Shown here: positions 26,091 to 35,577 of the stretch, one piece after another
How positions within the stretch are numbered: the first letter of the stretch is position 1
Layout: each line of letters begins with the position of its first letter
NCBI RefSeq assembly: GCF_023821985.2
Contig: NZ_CP098805.1
Location: 5,881,001 to 5,945,000 of the forward strand
Direction of reading: 5' to 3'
Length of the DNA: 64,000 nucleotides
From: Dyadobacter chenhuakuii
Lineage (GTDB): Bacteria > Bacteroidota > Bacteroidia > Cytophagales > Spirosomataceae
The notes under the pieces: generated by a model
Database searches by the model: none
What the model saw: the letters and a program-made list of their open reading frames with translations, nothing else
What the model was told of the DNA's origin: nothing
Translations under genes and position numbers: made by a program

Positions 26091-28100
26091 ATGAAAATTT
26101 CTATCCGTCAACTAATTAGAAAACTGGCCACGAAAGGTTCACGTTCAGGGTTAGGTCTCATCATGATTTTCTCGCTGCTTGCGCAGGGTGCATTTGCACA
26201 GCAATATGCGAGTAGTGCAACATTTACGGCGGGCAACGAGCTCCCCGCGGTCGCCACAGGTACGACTCCGGAAAATGCAGCTGGCGGACCCGGCGGAGGT
26301 GTAGCCAGAATGAGGGTACAGGGTTTGACTGTTACTACTGGGATTCCTCCACTTGAAGTTACTATTGCGGTCTCCAGTAAGGGAACGCTGAACTTGAATT
26401 TCAATCCTGGCATAGCAGCAGGCGTTACAACATATGTGAGGATCACGGATATTGAAACTTCTATAATTGGTCTTGATCTTGACCAGCTGGTAGGGCTACT
26501 AGGCCTCCTGAATACGAATGCGCTGTCTGCAACGTCCGACGGTGGAGCAACAACTTCGAAATTGGTGAGAGATCCTTCGGGAGCATTGTTCCTGGCAGTT
26601 AAGCCTACTAATGCGTACACGAGGGTTAGTGTAACATACGATTTTGAGAAGATAGCGAATGTGGCAATTGGCAATGCGACAATAGACATTGATCATGCTG
26701 TTGCTTATACAACCACTACTTTTACGCCATGTGAATCTGTACCAAGTTTTACCAATGCTGCCGCGGAAGTAGAAGGTGTTAGTGTAACGCTTACAAATGC
26801 GCTGGTTAATCCGGAAAGGGCAATAGACGGTAACGCGGCCACATATTCGGTATTGAAAGCCGCAGAAGTAAGTGCGCTTGCTGAAATCTCTCAGGTGATT
26901 CGCTTGACAAAGACAGTCCCTTCGGGCACAGAAATAGTCGCTACGCTTTCCAAAATAGGTTTATTGGCCGACGTTACTTTATTGTCCGACATTAGGATAC
27001 AGGCAAGATTGGGCAATACAAGAGTGGGTACGGTCCGCACACTCGAAAGCCTTCTGTTAGGTTTAAGATTGATTGATTTTAACGGTTCGAATCCCGCAAC
27101 AGTAGCGTTCAATCCCGGGACAGCTTTCGACGGCATCGAGATTATCGTTGAAGGGGTTGCTAATGTGCTCAACAGTATCAACATTCACGAACTTAGCGCG
27201 CGCACACCCATCACATTTACAGGGGGGGACCTGGGCGTATACGATACGGATGACGTGATCTCGGTTGATCTTTCAGGTGCAGATGCCTTCTCTTTCGATG
27301 CAGCTTATCCTCAGTTCCCGGCCCAGCCTGGTTTTGATATTGAGTGCGGAGGATTTACTGACTACACATATAGACTTAGCAATGTTACGTCAGTCAATGG
27401 AAGGACAGCTGCTGGTACGCTGCCCAATACAATCACGCTATCATTGGAAGGACGTCTATCAGGAGGCGCTAATGAGAGTCAGACAGGTGTTTATTTCTTC
27501 GATGTTGAAGCAACAAATGCTTTTGGACAAACTGCGGTTACCACTTTTAAAATTATAATTGAATCTGTTCTGCCGGTGACATTGGTAAGCTTCAAGGCAG
27601 CAAGTGAAGGCACAACTGCATCCTTGTCGTGGTCTACTGCTTCGGAGACGAACAGTGATCGCTTTGACATTGAGCGCAGCGCAAATGGTAAGAAATGGGA
27701 TAAAATCGGTTCTGTGAAATCAAATCATGAAAGCGTGACCCAGCAATTCTACTCTTTCCAGGATGCAAAACCTTTGAACGGCCAAAACCTTTACAGATTG
27801 AAAATGGTTGATCTGGACGAAACTTTTGCTTACAGCCACATCGAAAACGTTTCATTTGCAAGCGCAGCGTTCCTGTATCCAAACCCGGTTCGCAATGCTG
27901 AAAACATCAACCTTAATCTGACCGACTGGTCTGATATCAAGCAGGTGAAAGTTGTAAATGCACTTGGCAAAACGGTGTTCGAAGCATCAAATGCATTAAG
28001 CACGGGTATCAGCACAAGAAATTTAAGCTCAGGCTCATATGTGGTGCAAATTATCCATAACAATGGCACGATTGCTACGCACAGATTTGTAAGACAATAG
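26091..28100 (+). CDS. T9SS type A sorting-domain secreted protein
   Basis: A 669-residue exported protein. A long signal peptide (basic start, then GLIMIFSLLAQGAFAQ, cleaved after about residue 36) is followed by strand-rich regions of unknown fold with many Thr/Val/Ala/Asn. A region from ~495 reads VTLVSFKAASEGTTASLSWSTASETNSDRFDIERS, a fibronectin-like stretch common in front of T9SS tails. The C-terminus has the type A sorting domain: FLYPNPVRNAENINLNL, VKVVNALGKTVFEA, LSSGSYVVQIIHN and the final RFVRQ. It should be secreted by T9SS and anchored or released at the cell surface. Middle function unknown; an adhesin is plausible. A strong terminator follows. Confidence 0.88.
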   Translation: MKISIRQLIRKLATKGSRSGLGLIMIFSLLAQGAFAQQYASSATFTAGNELPAVATGTTPENAAGGPGGGVARMRVQGLTVTTGIPPLEVTIAVSSKGTLNLNFNPGIAAGVTTYVRITDIETSIIGLDLDQLVGLLGLLNTNALSATSDGGATTSKLVRDPSGALFLAVKPTNAYTRVSVTYDFEKIANVAIGNATIDIDHAVAYTTTTFTPCESVPSFTNAAAEVEGVSVTLTNALVNPERAIDGNAATYSVLKAAEVSALAEISQVIRLTKTVPSGTEIVATLSKIGLLADVTLLSDIRIQARLGNTRVGTVRTLESLLLGLRLIDFNGSNPATVAFNPGTAFDGIEIIVEGVANVLNSINIHELSARTPITFTGGDLGVYDTDDVISVDLSGADAFSFDAAYPQFPAQPGFDIECGGFTDYTYRLSNVTSVNGRTAAGTLPNTITLSLEGRLSGGANESQTGVYFFDVEATNAFGQTAVTTFKIIIESVLPVTLVSFKAASEGTTASLSWSTASETNSDRFDIERSANGKKWDKIGSVKSNHESVTQQFYSFQDAKPLNGQNLYRLKMVDLDETFAYSHIENVSFASAAFLYPNPVRNAENINLNLTDWSDIKQVKVVNALGKTVFEASNALSTGISTRNLSSGSYVVQIIHNNGTIATHRFVRQ

Positions 28101-28124
28101 TCCTGTTCAACACGATACACATAC

Positions 28125-28157
28125 AAACCGCTGGCTCAAAACCAGCGGTTTGTTTTT
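28125..28157 (+). terminator. rho-independent terminator
   Basis: Perfect 10-bp stem AAACCGCTGG / CCAGCGGTTT with loop CTCAAAA, followed by GTTTTTG, 24 bp after the T9SS cargo stop codon. Confidence 0.9.
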
Positions 28158-28217
28158 GTTTGTGCTACTATCTTGTCAAAAAAAAACGACATGAACAAAA
28201 TTGCAGCCGCGGATCGG

Positions 28218-28225
28218 TATATTTG
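28218..28225 (+). promoter_or_regulatory. -7 promoter element (TATATTTG)
   Basis: Exact TAnnTTTG match 48 bp before the start of the single-pass membrane protein at 28274, with a TTG at 28201-28203. The spacing of 14 bp is shorter than usual. Confidence 0.4.
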
Positions 28226-28273
28226 CGTATAACAGCACCACAAAAAAGTTAAGTACACGTTAACACAACATAT

Positions 28274-28774
28274 ATGGCAGGAAGAAGAGGCAAAAAAGCC
28301 AAGTTCAAGAAGTTCTTTATTCCTTTATTAAAATGGGTCAGCGCCATAGTTCCCGTTTGCGCATTCATTTACATCCTCTACTATTACAAGCAATTTGATT
28401 TCCTCAAAGAAAAGCCGGTTGTTAAATCCAAAACAGAAGTTATCAGCCAGGCAGACTCGCTTAATGCAGTGGGTTCACAAAACAAGGAAAAGCTGATCGG
28501 CAAAATTAAAATCCTCGAAAACGAATGGCATTCGGTAGGTGGGATCGCAATTCACAGCATGGTGATCGAAAACAACTCGCCTACGGCCATCAAAAATATT
28601 GAGGTAGAATTCAAATATCTGTCCGACACACAGGCAGTGATCACCTCCAAGATCGTAACCATCAAGACGCCGCTGCCTTCCAAAAAGGCTACGAAAGTTT
28701 CGGGGATAAGCGTGGGCTATGTCAACAATTCCGTTGTGGGCTGCGATACAAAAGTGGTGAACGCCGTCATCTGA
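28274..28774 (+). CDS. single-pass membrane protein of unknown function
   Basis: A 166-residue protein. The first 15 residues are strongly basic (MAGRRGKKAKFKKFF), followed by one hydrophobic helix (about 16-37, LLKWVSAIVPVCAFIYILYYY). The remainder would be periplasmic: a polar linker, then an Ig- or FxLYD-like strand-rich domain (LENEWHSVGGIAIHSMVIEN; IKNIEVEFKYLSDTQAVI; ISVGYVNNSVVGC). Such domains often bind proteins or peptidoglycan. I recognise no named family. It stands alone between a terminator and the next small gene. Confidence 0.65.
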   Translation: MAGRRGKKAKFKKFFIPLLKWVSAIVPVCAFIYILYYYKQFDFLKEKPVVKSKTEVISQADSLNAVGSQNKEKLIGKIKILENEWHSVGGIAIHSMVIENNSPTAIKNIEVEFKYLSDTQAVITSKIVTIKTPLPSKKATKVSGISVGYVNNSVVGCDTKVVNAVI

Positions 28775-28880
28775 AAGTTTTTCCGGCAATTTTCAGCAAT
28801 AGCAGGGCGGTTTCTATTACTCCAAATAAGGCATGATTTTAATTGTTAGTAAGTATCAACGCTTTGCTAACATTAAAATC

Positions 28881-29249
28881 ATGACTGACCATTCTTCTAC
28901 GATGCAGGATCTCTACAAGATCCAGGATTTTCTATTTCAATATGAAGGTATCGGCAAGAAGCCTGAGTATGACGAGAACCAGCAGGTATATCTGCAAGTC
29001 CTCAGATTGCTGGCCGAAGACAAGGGGCTGCATTTTATTAGCAAAGAATTAAGCGACCCGGAAATCAAATTCGAAGACACCCTGAACCGATGGAATCCCA
29101 TCCTAACATTCCTCATTTCCGACGCTCTGTCGCAACTGGAACCTGACAAAAAACACAAGCTCTTTTCAAAGCAGATCTCTGAAATGACAGGCTATGAGTT
29201 CCGAGAATATCTCGGTTATCTAAAAGAGGAAAACGTACTGAAACGCTGA
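28881..29249 (+). CDS. small soluble protein of unknown function
   Basis: About 122 residues, mostly helical and charged (DLYKIQDFLFQYEGIGKKPEY, EIKFEDTLNRWNPILTFLIS, MTGYEFREYLGYLKEENVLKR). No signal or membrane segment. The ATG at 28881 is chosen; an in-frame ATG at 28833 would add 16 residues of different character. No family recognised. Confidence 0.55.
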   Translation: MTDHSSTMQDLYKIQDFLFQYEGIGKKPEYDENQQVYLQVLRLLAEDKGLHFISKELSDPEIKFEDTLNRWNPILTFLISDALSQLEPDKKHKLFSKQISEMTGYEFREYLGYLKEENVLKR

Positions 29250-29414
29250 AAGTAGCGGCTGATATTCCACACTTTTCACCACTTAACTGCCTGCAATTCT
29301 ACAAGTTTGCTAAAATACACCCGACTAAACGCAGGAGGGCAATTACGAAGTTCTGGTACGATTATTTTTTATTTTCAGTCAAGATATCAGAAACCTGACT
29401 AACAACTGGAAATT

Positions 29415-29609
29415 ATGACTCAGCTACTTCAAAGTATATACGCAATCGGACCATATCTTTTTATTGCTATACTGATAGGCGCAACATTTTGTGCCGTATG
29501 GCTGATCACCCAGTTGAAGAAATCGCCAGGCCATGATCGTTATATGGTAGACGAGCATATGTTTATCAAACGCAATGCAGCCAGGCTAAGGAAGGTGGAA
29601 TGGCATTGA
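29415..29609 (+). CDS. small single-pass membrane protein, 64 residues
   Basis: MTQLLQSIYAIGPYLFIAIL begins a protein with one hydrophobic helix (about residues 8-31), followed by a basic, polar cytoplasmic tail (KKSPGHDRYMVDEHMFIKRN). A terminator lies 46 bp after the stop codon, which supports it being a real expressed gene. No family recognised. Confidence 0.6.
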   Translation: MTQLLQSIYAIGPYLFIAILIGATFCAVWLITQLKKSPGHDRYMVDEHMFIKRNAARLRKVEWH

Positions 29610-29654
29610 TCAATTTCCCAATATAAGACATTCATACTCGACACTATATACCCT

Positions 29655-29682
29655 ATGCACAGCCCGGCTGTGCATTTTTTTT
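29655..29682 (+). terminator. rho-independent terminator
   Basis: ATGCACAGCC pairs with GGCTGTGCAT (a CCCGG loop if only eight pairs form), followed by a run of eight T. It ends the 64-residue membrane protein unit. Confidence 0.88.
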
Positions 29683-29695
29683 GGCGATAGGGTAC

Positions 29696-29730
29696 AAAAA
29701 AACATCCCAAATACAGGGTATCCGGGATGT
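29696..29730 (-). terminator. minus-strand terminator
   Basis: ACATCCC (29702-29708) and GGGATGT (29724-29730) form a stem; on the minus strand it is followed by a run of T residues (A run at 29696-29702). It lies ~180 bp downstream of the yfbU stop codon, the only minus-strand gene ending near here. Confidence 0.6.
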
Positions 29731-29908
29731 CTGATTTTACTCAACGTTATTTGATAATCAGTTGCCTGGTTATCAACACAAATTTAACGAAATCTTTACT
29801 TAAAACATTATTTTTTAACGCAGAAATATGTTTTTATAATTACCACATTAAATAAAGCATACTCAATCAAGGTTTTGAACTACAATTGCGTCTCTAACGC
29901 GACGCAAA

Positions 29909-30457
29909 TTACTCATTCGTATCTAAAACGCTCTCTATAAACCGCTGTAAGTCAGATAGTGCAAAGTGACTATCCGCCGTGTTTGCGAGCTCCGAATACA
30001 CAGAAAGCATCTTGTTATATTTGATCATACATGAACTATTGTGTGATTTGAGCTGTCGGCCCTTATATTCTCCGTGCTCGTCCATCCGGTCTACCAGGTA
30101 AGACATCATATAATAATGCATGCCGCTGTCTTCGTCAAAACCTTCGAACTCGATTTTTGCAAGATCCAGCAATTCTTTCTCCTCATTTGACAACATTTTA
30201 ATGGACTCATTGATGCGCCCATACATTTTCATAATGCTTGATATTTCATCATATACGCTGATAGGCACCTCTTCATATAATGAGTTGAACACTTTCGGAT
30301 ACAAGCCCGTATAACCTTTTTCGAGGATCTCAATTCGTTTTTCATTAATCTCCCTTTCCTTTTCATCGCAAATAATTGAAAGTATCTTGCACTGATTGAT
30401 CAGTAACTGGCGCTCAATCAATGGGATACTTTCCGGAATAGTAGTGTTGTTGGTCAT
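29909..30457 (-). CDS. YfbU family protein
   Basis: About 182 residues resembling YfbU of enterobacteria along its length: RQLLINQCKILSIIC at the start, IEILEKGYTGLYPKVF, VYDEISSIMKMYGRI, IEFEGFDEDSGMHYYMMSYLVD and MIKYNKMLSVYSEL near the end. It is a soluble helical protein whose role is poorly known in other bacteria. The ATG at 30457 is chosen; an upstream in-frame ATG at 30478 would add seven residues. Divergent from a small ORF at 30595. Confidence 0.75.
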   Translation of the reverse strand: MTNNTTIPESIPLIERQLLINQCKILSIICDEKEREINEKRIEILEKGYTGLYPKVFNSLYEEVPISVYDEISSIMKMYGRINESIKMLSNEEKELLDLAKIEFEGFDEDSGMHYYMMSYLVDRMDEHGEYKGRQLKSHNSSCMIKYNKMLSVYSELANTADSHFALSDLQRFIESVLDTNE

Positions 30458-30594
30458 TTTTGAATCATTTAGGGTCATTTAGGTTAATATTTGCTTATAA
30501 AGTTTGGCAATGTTTCTGATATTTGATCTATCAAAACCATCTTTGCGTAATTTAAACAATCTGTCATTTTAGTATTGCTTTTTGCTCTGAGCTT

Positions 30595-30777
30595 ATGAAA
30601 AAGATCAAACCGATTTCTGACGAAAACAATGCTGTCCGCGTGAAAGAGTCAGATGAAAATCTGGAAAAAATGGCGAAAAAGCTGACAAAAGAATGGAACA
30701 AGCCCTTAAAGACGGACAAAGTTCCTGATTTGTCATTTTCTAAATTTGAGGAAAAGCTTAAAAGCAAAGATCAGTAA
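30595..30777 (+). CDS. small charged protein, 60 residues
   Basis: A short lysine- and glutamate-rich open frame (MKKIKPISDENNAVRVKESD onwards) with no signal or hydrophobic segment, 136 bp from the divergent yfbU start. Its last seven bases overlap the 3' end of the convergent rarA gene. No family recognised. Confidence 0.4.
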   Translation: MKKIKPISDENNAVRVKESDENLEKMAKKLTKEWNKPLKTDKVPDLSFSKFEEKLKSKDQ

Positions 30778-32042
30778 CCGTACCAGTCGCCCCACCAGTG
30801 CTGCAATTTTTTGCGGATCTCTTCTTCCCTCGCATTCAGTCCCGGCTCGAACACTTTCCTGCCTTTCAGCTCATCCGGCATGAAGTTCTGCTTGGCGAAA
30901 TTCCCTTCAAATTCGTGTGAATATTTGTATTCTTTGCCATAACCGATCTGCTTCATAAGTTTGGTCGGCGCATTGCGCAAGTGCAGCGGAACCGGTAAAT
31001 GGGCCGTGTTTTTAGCGAGCTCGATGGCGTCGCCAATGGCCATGTAACTGGCATTGCTTTTGGGAGAAGTGGCAAGGTAAATCGCTACTTGTGAGAGGAT
31101 TATGCGGCATTCGGGATAGCCGATCACATTCACGGCCTGCATGCACGCATTGGCCATGATCATGGCAGTTGGGTTTGCATTTCCAATGTCCTCGGAAGCC
31201 ATAATGAGCATTCGTCGGGCGATAAAAGACGGATCTTCACCGGCCACGATCATGCGTGCCATCCAGTAAACTGCGCCGTTCGGGTCGCTTCCTCTTAATG
31301 ATTTGATAAAAGCAGAAATGATATCATAATGTTGCTCGCCCGATTTGTCGTAACGCGCAATGTTCTGCTGCGCCACTTCGGTCACCCATTCGTCGGTAAT
31401 GACAATGTCTTTTTCCTCGCCTTTTCCAAGAATCACCAATTCCAGGAGATTGAGCAGCTTGCGACCGTCCCCGCCCGAAAGGCGCATCAGCGCGTCATAC
31501 GACTCGAAAGTGACATTCTTATTCTTTAAAAACTGATCTTTGGTAAGCGCCCTTTCGATCAGTTGCTTCAATTCTTTTTCACCAAATGCTTCCAGGATGT
31601 AAATCTGGCTCCGCGATAAAAGAGCTGAGTTGATCTCGAATGAAGGATTTTCAGTCGTCGCACCGATCAATGTTACCTGTCCTTTTTCCACCGCACCCAG
31701 CAATGCATCCTGCTGGCTTTTGTTGTAACGGTGAATCTCGTCAATGAACAAAATCGCCGGGAACAAGCCGGATGGCCTTGCCAGCACTTCGCGCAAATCC
31801 TTAACCCCCGAACTGATGGCGCTGAGGTTGTAAAATTGTCTTTTGGTGGTTTCGGCAATGAGTAATGCCAATGTTGTTTTTCCGACGCCGGGTGGTCCCC
31901 AGAAAATCATCGAAGGGATGGTATTTTGCAAAATAGCCCTGCGCAACGGGCCGTTCGGGCCTAATAGTTTTTCCTGGCCAACAAAATCATCCAGGGTTCT
32001 CGGGCGCAGGCGTTCAGCTAATGGCGTGGAGTTCAGCGACAT
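30771..32042 (-). CDS. rarA: replication-associated recombination protein A (AAA+ ATPase)
   Basis: A 423-residue RarA/MgsA/WRNIP1-type clamp-loader-like ATPase. The N-terminus reads PLAERLRPRTLDDFVGQEKLLG; Walker A is GPPGVGKTTLAL, Walker B is ILFIDEIHRYNK, sensor 1 is IGATTENPSFEIN. The C-terminal tetramer domain contains KSLRGSDPNGAVYWMARMI and VIGYPECRIILSQVAIYLA, both family hallmarks. It acts at stalled replication forks. Its stop overlaps the convergent small ORF. Confidence 0.95.
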   Translation of the reverse strand: MSLNSTPLAERLRPRTLDDFVGQEKLLGPNGPLRRAILQNTIPSMIFWGPPGVGKTTLALLIAETTKRQFYNLSAISSGVKDLREVLARPSGLFPAILFIDEIHRYNKSQQDALLGAVEKGQVTLIGATTENPSFEINSALLSRSQIYILEAFGEKELKQLIERALTKDQFLKNKNVTFESYDALMRLSGGDGRKLLNLLELVILGKGEEKDIVITDEWVTEVAQQNIARYDKSGEQHYDIISAFIKSLRGSDPNGAVYWMARMIVAGEDPSFIARRMLIMASEDIGNANPTAMIMANACMQAVNVIGYPECRIILSQVAIYLATSPKSNASYMAIGDAIELAKNTAHLPVPLHLRNAPTKLMKQIGYGKEYKYSHEFEGNFAKQNFMPDELKGRKVFEPGLNAREEEIRKKLQHWWGDWYGY

Positions 32043-32087
32043 TCAAATGGTATTATTTCAGTTTGTTAATGATCGTAAATATTTAAC

Positions 32088-32120
32088 AAAAAAAGCGTGG
32101 CTTAGTTCGCCACGCTTTTT
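32088..32120 (-). terminator. terminator after the ECF sigma gene
   Basis: GCGTGGC (32095-32101) pairs with GCCACGC (32109-32115); both flanks carry A/T runs, so it can work in both directions. The minus-strand T run follows the sigma factor stop codon (32146) and insulates rarA. Confidence 0.85.
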
Positions 32121-32145
32121 GCAATGATAATTTTATAAAGAAATG

Positions 32146-32727
32146 TCAGAAGGTCAGTCTGTCCAGCGTCATTTGCTTTTTAAGGTTGCCTAATGCACCA
32201 AAAACCAGGTTATAAACAGACTGAATGTTGATTTTCATCAGGTCTGCGATTTCGTGGTTATTCAAATTCATGTAAAATTTTAAAAAGATGGCTTCCCGCT
32301 GGCGGCGTGGGAGCCCGTTGATCGCTACGTTTAAATGCTGATTGGTTGATTCAAATTCTTCTTCGGAAATCAGGTGATTTTCATGAGAAGGCGTGTTGAT
32401 GTGCCAGTATTCTACCGGAATATCCTCGTTGCTTGTATGCTTCTGCTGTGCGTTCAAATGGCGAACCAACTTTCTTTTAATTGACGCCATAAGATAAAAC
32501 CGAACGGAAGTGGTGTCACCCAGCGTCATTCGGTTTTTCCAGAGTTCAACAAATAAGTCGTGAATGCAGTCCTTAATCAGTGGTTTGTCAATCGTAAACT
32601 GTGAGCAATACTGATACAAAATGTGAACGTAAGAGCGGTACAGGCATGCATAAGCATTTTCATCGCCTTTTCTGAACTGATCCCAAAAACAGAGTTCTTC
32701 TTCTTGCTTGTAGCGTAGGTGAGCCAT
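32146..32727 (-). CDS. ECF-type RNA polymerase sigma factor (Bacteroidota family)
   Basis: A 193-residue sigma-70 factor of the extracytoplasmic-function class. Region 2 is in DENAYACLYRSYVHILYQYC and CIHDLFVELWKNR; region 4 is INGLPRRQREAIFLKFYMNLNNHEIADLMKINIQSVYNLV, giving the helix-turn-helix. No anti-sigma factor or SusCD pair lies beside it, so the regulon and control are not evident here. An AT-rich gap of 162 bp lies upstream. Confidence 0.92.
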   Translation of the reverse strand: MAHLRYKQEEELCFWDQFRKGDENAYACLYRSYVHILYQYCSQFTIDKPLIKDCIHDLFVELWKNRMTLGDTTSVRFYLMASIKRKLVRHLNAQQKHTSNEDIPVEYWHINTPSHENHLISEEEFESTNQHLNVAINGLPRRQREAIFLKFYMNLNNHEIADLMKINIQSVYNLVFGALGNLKKQMTLDRLTF

Positions 32728-32889
32728 TGTTTGGAAAGGATTTTGATTGGGGTTAGGAATTGATATTTGTAATAAGGGTCATTATTACACTTGTAAATAT
32801 ATTTATAAAAAAACGTATTTAAAAAATATTTTCGTCAGAAAATTCTATTTCAAAGGTTAATGTTACTATTTCGTTAAATATGTCACCGT

Positions 32890-34521
32890 TTAGAGACTTA
32901 CCGGAACAAAATTGAAGTTTTCACCATCAAAAAGGCCTTTATCGCTCAATTTCAAACGTGGTATCACGAGCAGCGCCATAAATGACAGCGTCATGAATGG
33001 AGATTGGAGCGACGACATCAATTCTTCCTTCACAAAATTGTCGAGCAATGTGTAAGCCGCCGCCACTTCATAGCCATCCGAATCCGTCATAATTCCTGCA
33101 ATCGGCAACGCGATTAACTGCGTTTTTCCATTCCCTGCCGCCGAAATTCCACCTTTCGCTTCAATGATCATATTCACGGCCATGGCTATACTTTCATCGT
33201 CGCAACCGACACAGATAATGTTGTGTGAATCATGCGCAACAGACGAAGCGATAGCGCCTTTTTTCAACCCGAAATTTTTAATAAATGCGATGGACGGAAG
33301 CGCGTTTTCATAGCGGTTGATCACGGTGACTTTCAGGATATCGTTGTCCGGATCAGCCACAATTGCATCACCCTGTACTTTTGCATTCGCAATGATTTCA
33401 TTCGTAATCAGTTGACCCTCTAATGCTTCGATGACCCTTATTTGGGATTCAGAATTTTTTTCATTTTTTAAAACAAAATCAGGCGCTGTCTTTGGGGCGC
33501 ACACAAACCTGTTGGGATGCGCGCTTCGCAGATCCGGAATCATTGAAACTGAATCTTTGGCCACAAGCGCCCCATCAATCCAGGTTTCCTTTACATTAAA
33601 ATCACTCAGGTTATTAACCAAAATAAAATCGGCCGGATCATTTAATCTCAGCAAACCAACATTCAAACTATAATGCAACACAGGATTGATGCAGGCCGCC
33701 TGCAGAATGTTCCAAATGTCATAACCCAGCGACAATGCCCTCTTTACCAGCACATTAATGTGGCCCGCCACTAGGTTATCCGGATGCTTGTCATCCGAAC
33801 AGAACATGACCAGTTCAGGAAACTCATCGATCAGCGGAATTAATGCCCCGAAATTCCGGGCAGCGCTGCCTTCCCGGATCAGTATTTTGACGCCGTAATC
33901 AATTTTTTCTCGGGCTTCGTCATAGGTAAAGCATTCATGATCAGTGGTTATGCCATGCGATGCATATTTGCGCGCCGCTTCCCCGCGCAGGCCAGGCGCA
34001 TGGCCGTCGACAACCTTACTATAATGTTTGGCCCAGTTGATCTTCGCCATCATATCCGGATCTTCGTTGATCACGCCCGGAAAATTCATGACTTCGGCCA
34101 GATAACCAATGTCGTCCTTCGCCAGTAACTGGCCAACCTGTTCCGCATCAATCACAGCCCCGGCCGTTTCAAAAACCGTCGCGGGAACACACGAGGGCGC
34201 CCCGAAGCAGAATTTAAACGGCACACGCTTGCCATCTTCGATCATGAATTCCACGCCTGCTATGCCGAGCACATTCCCGATTTCATGCGGGTCCGAAACT
34301 GTGGCGACCGTCCCGTGCACAACCGCGAGGCGGGCAAATTGTGCGGGCGTTAGCATGGAGCTCTCTATATGTACGTGCGCGTCCGTGAAGCCGGGCAGCG
34401 CGTAAGGCAAAGACGGGTTTTCAGGTCCGGTAATGTCGATTTCCTTAATGATCCCATCGGCGCTGCGCAGTTCTGCCTCGGAAATGGTTTTTTCAAAAAT
34501 ATTGACCAGGTTGATTTTCAT
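32890..34521 (-). CDS. ade: adenine deaminase
   Basis: A 543-residue Ade of the amidohydrolase superfamily: ALPGFTDAHVHIESSMLTPAQFARLAVVHG, then VSDPHEIGNVLG, a LAEVMNFPGVINEDPDM segment, VDGHAPGL, TDHECFTYDEA and MFCSDDKHPD. The C-terminal domain has VAHDSHNIICVG and AGNGKTQLIALPIAGIMTD. It turns adenine into hypoxanthine for purine salvage. Its start overlaps the stop of the AraC regulator gene by four bases, so that regulator and Ade are transcribed together. Confidence 0.95.
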   Translation of the reverse strand: MKINLVNIFEKTISEAELRSADGIIKEIDITGPENPSLPYALPGFTDAHVHIESSMLTPAQFARLAVVHGTVATVSDPHEIGNVLGIAGVEFMIEDGKRVPFKFCFGAPSCVPATVFETAGAVIDAEQVGQLLAKDDIGYLAEVMNFPGVINEDPDMMAKINWAKHYSKVVDGHAPGLRGEAARKYASHGITTDHECFTYDEAREKIDYGVKILIREGSAARNFGALIPLIDEFPELVMFCSDDKHPDNLVAGHINVLVKRALSLGYDIWNILQAACINPVLHYSLNVGLLRLNDPADFILVNNLSDFNVKETWIDGALVAKDSVSMIPDLRSAHPNRFVCAPKTAPDFVLKNEKNSESQIRVIEALEGQLITNEIIANAKVQGDAIVADPDNDILKVTVINRYENALPSIAFIKNFGLKKGAIASSVAHDSHNIICVGCDDESIAMAVNMIIEAKGGISAAGNGKTQLIALPIAGIMTDSDGYEVAAAYTLLDNFVKEELMSSLQSPFMTLSFMALLVIPRLKLSDKGLFDGENFNFVPVSL

Positions 34522-35420
34522 AATGCGACTTCCAGGTTAGGCAGGTGAACGGCAATTTTTCGAAATTCCTTTTGGTAAGCCAAAGGACTCTTGCCGGTGT
34601 GGATTTTGAAATATTTATTGAAATTGGCAAAATTGTTGAAACCGCTTTCATAGCAGATCTGCGCAACAGGCAGCTTGGTTTCAGAAAGCAATTTGCAGGC
34701 ATGCCCGATCCTTAGTTCCAGCAAAAACTGCGAGTAAGTCTTGCGGCTGCGGCTTTTGAAATACCGGCAAAACGAATGGGGGCTAATGTTTGCAATCTCC
34801 GAAATCTCTTCGATCGAAATCTTCTTTTGGAAATTACTGATCGAATATTGATAGATCTGGTTGATCCGGTCCGTATCGTATTGATCGTATTCTTCGTGAT
34901 AGTGTGTGTTGGACAATGTCTTTTTTTCTGAGCAATGTGCGAGGTTTTCAAGGATTTGCAAAAGTGAAATCACTGCATTCCCGCTTTTTTGATCCAATAA
35001 ATCCTGCAAAAGTTTCTTCACATTTTCGGTCTCTTCTCCCAATAGTTTCATTCCAAACTTTGCTTTGAGCAGTAATTCACGGATGGCCTTGTTTTCAGGC
35101 AATTCCAAAAATGCATTACCGAACAAGTCCAGTGAAAAATGCACGACGGTGGCTTGTGCATATAGCTGACTTTCGCGCTGAAAATATTTCTCGTCGCAGC
35201 GCCAGTAATGGGGGAGGTTAGGGCCGATCAAAAGGAGGTCGCCACTCTGGAAATTCTGAATGTTGTCACCCACAAACTGCGTGCCCGATCCCTGCTCAAT
35301 GTGGATCAGTTCGAGCTCAGGATGGTAATGCCAGCGGTTGTAAAAGTAGAGGACTACATCGCGGCGGATACTGAACGATTTTTGCAGGCCCTTGGGGACT
35401 TTTAGTAATTGCGGTTTCAC
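34518..35420 (-). CDS. AraC family transcriptional regulator
   Basis: A 300-residue regulator with an N-terminal cupin-like sensor (RWHYHPELELIHIEQGSGTQFVGD, residues ~30-55; DLLLIGPNLPHYW) and a C-terminal double helix-turn-helix: ISIEEISEIANISPHSFCRYFKSR and LPVAQICYESGFNNFANFNKYFK. Binding to a sugar or related ligand is typical. It overlaps ade by four bases and is divergent from the UxaA-family gene 157 bp away, so it could control either side; this is inference. Confidence 0.93.
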   Translation of the reverse strand: MKPQLLKVPKGLQKSFSIRRDVVLYFYNRWHYHPELELIHIEQGSGTQFVGDNIQNFQSGDLLLIGPNLPHYWRCDEKYFQRESQLYAQATVVHFSLDLFGNAFLELPENKAIRELLLKAKFGMKLLGEETENVKKLLQDLLDQKSGNAVISLLQILENLAHCSEKKTLSNTHYHEEYDQYDTDRINQIYQYSISNFQKKISIEEISEIANISPHSFCRYFKSRSRKTYSQFLLELRIGHACKLLSETKLPVAQICYESGFNNFANFNKYFKIHTGKSPLAYQKEFRKIAVHLPNLEVAL

Positions 35421-35577
35421 AAATAATTACAAAAAGATTCTATTAAGAGGAAATATATGCCAATATAGTTGAAAACTTTGCTAGTATTGCGAATCAATGT
35501 ATTGAAATATTTCAGTTCATTTGTTGATAAATTCTATTTAAAATACCCGGCGAAATAAAACCAATTTGAAACTGACT

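Noticed and set aside
32890-35420. AraC regulator and adenine deaminase considered as part of the sugar-acid operon
   Set aside because: They run on the opposite strand and adenine salvage has no link to the deoxyhexose route; only possible regulation by the AraC protein remains.
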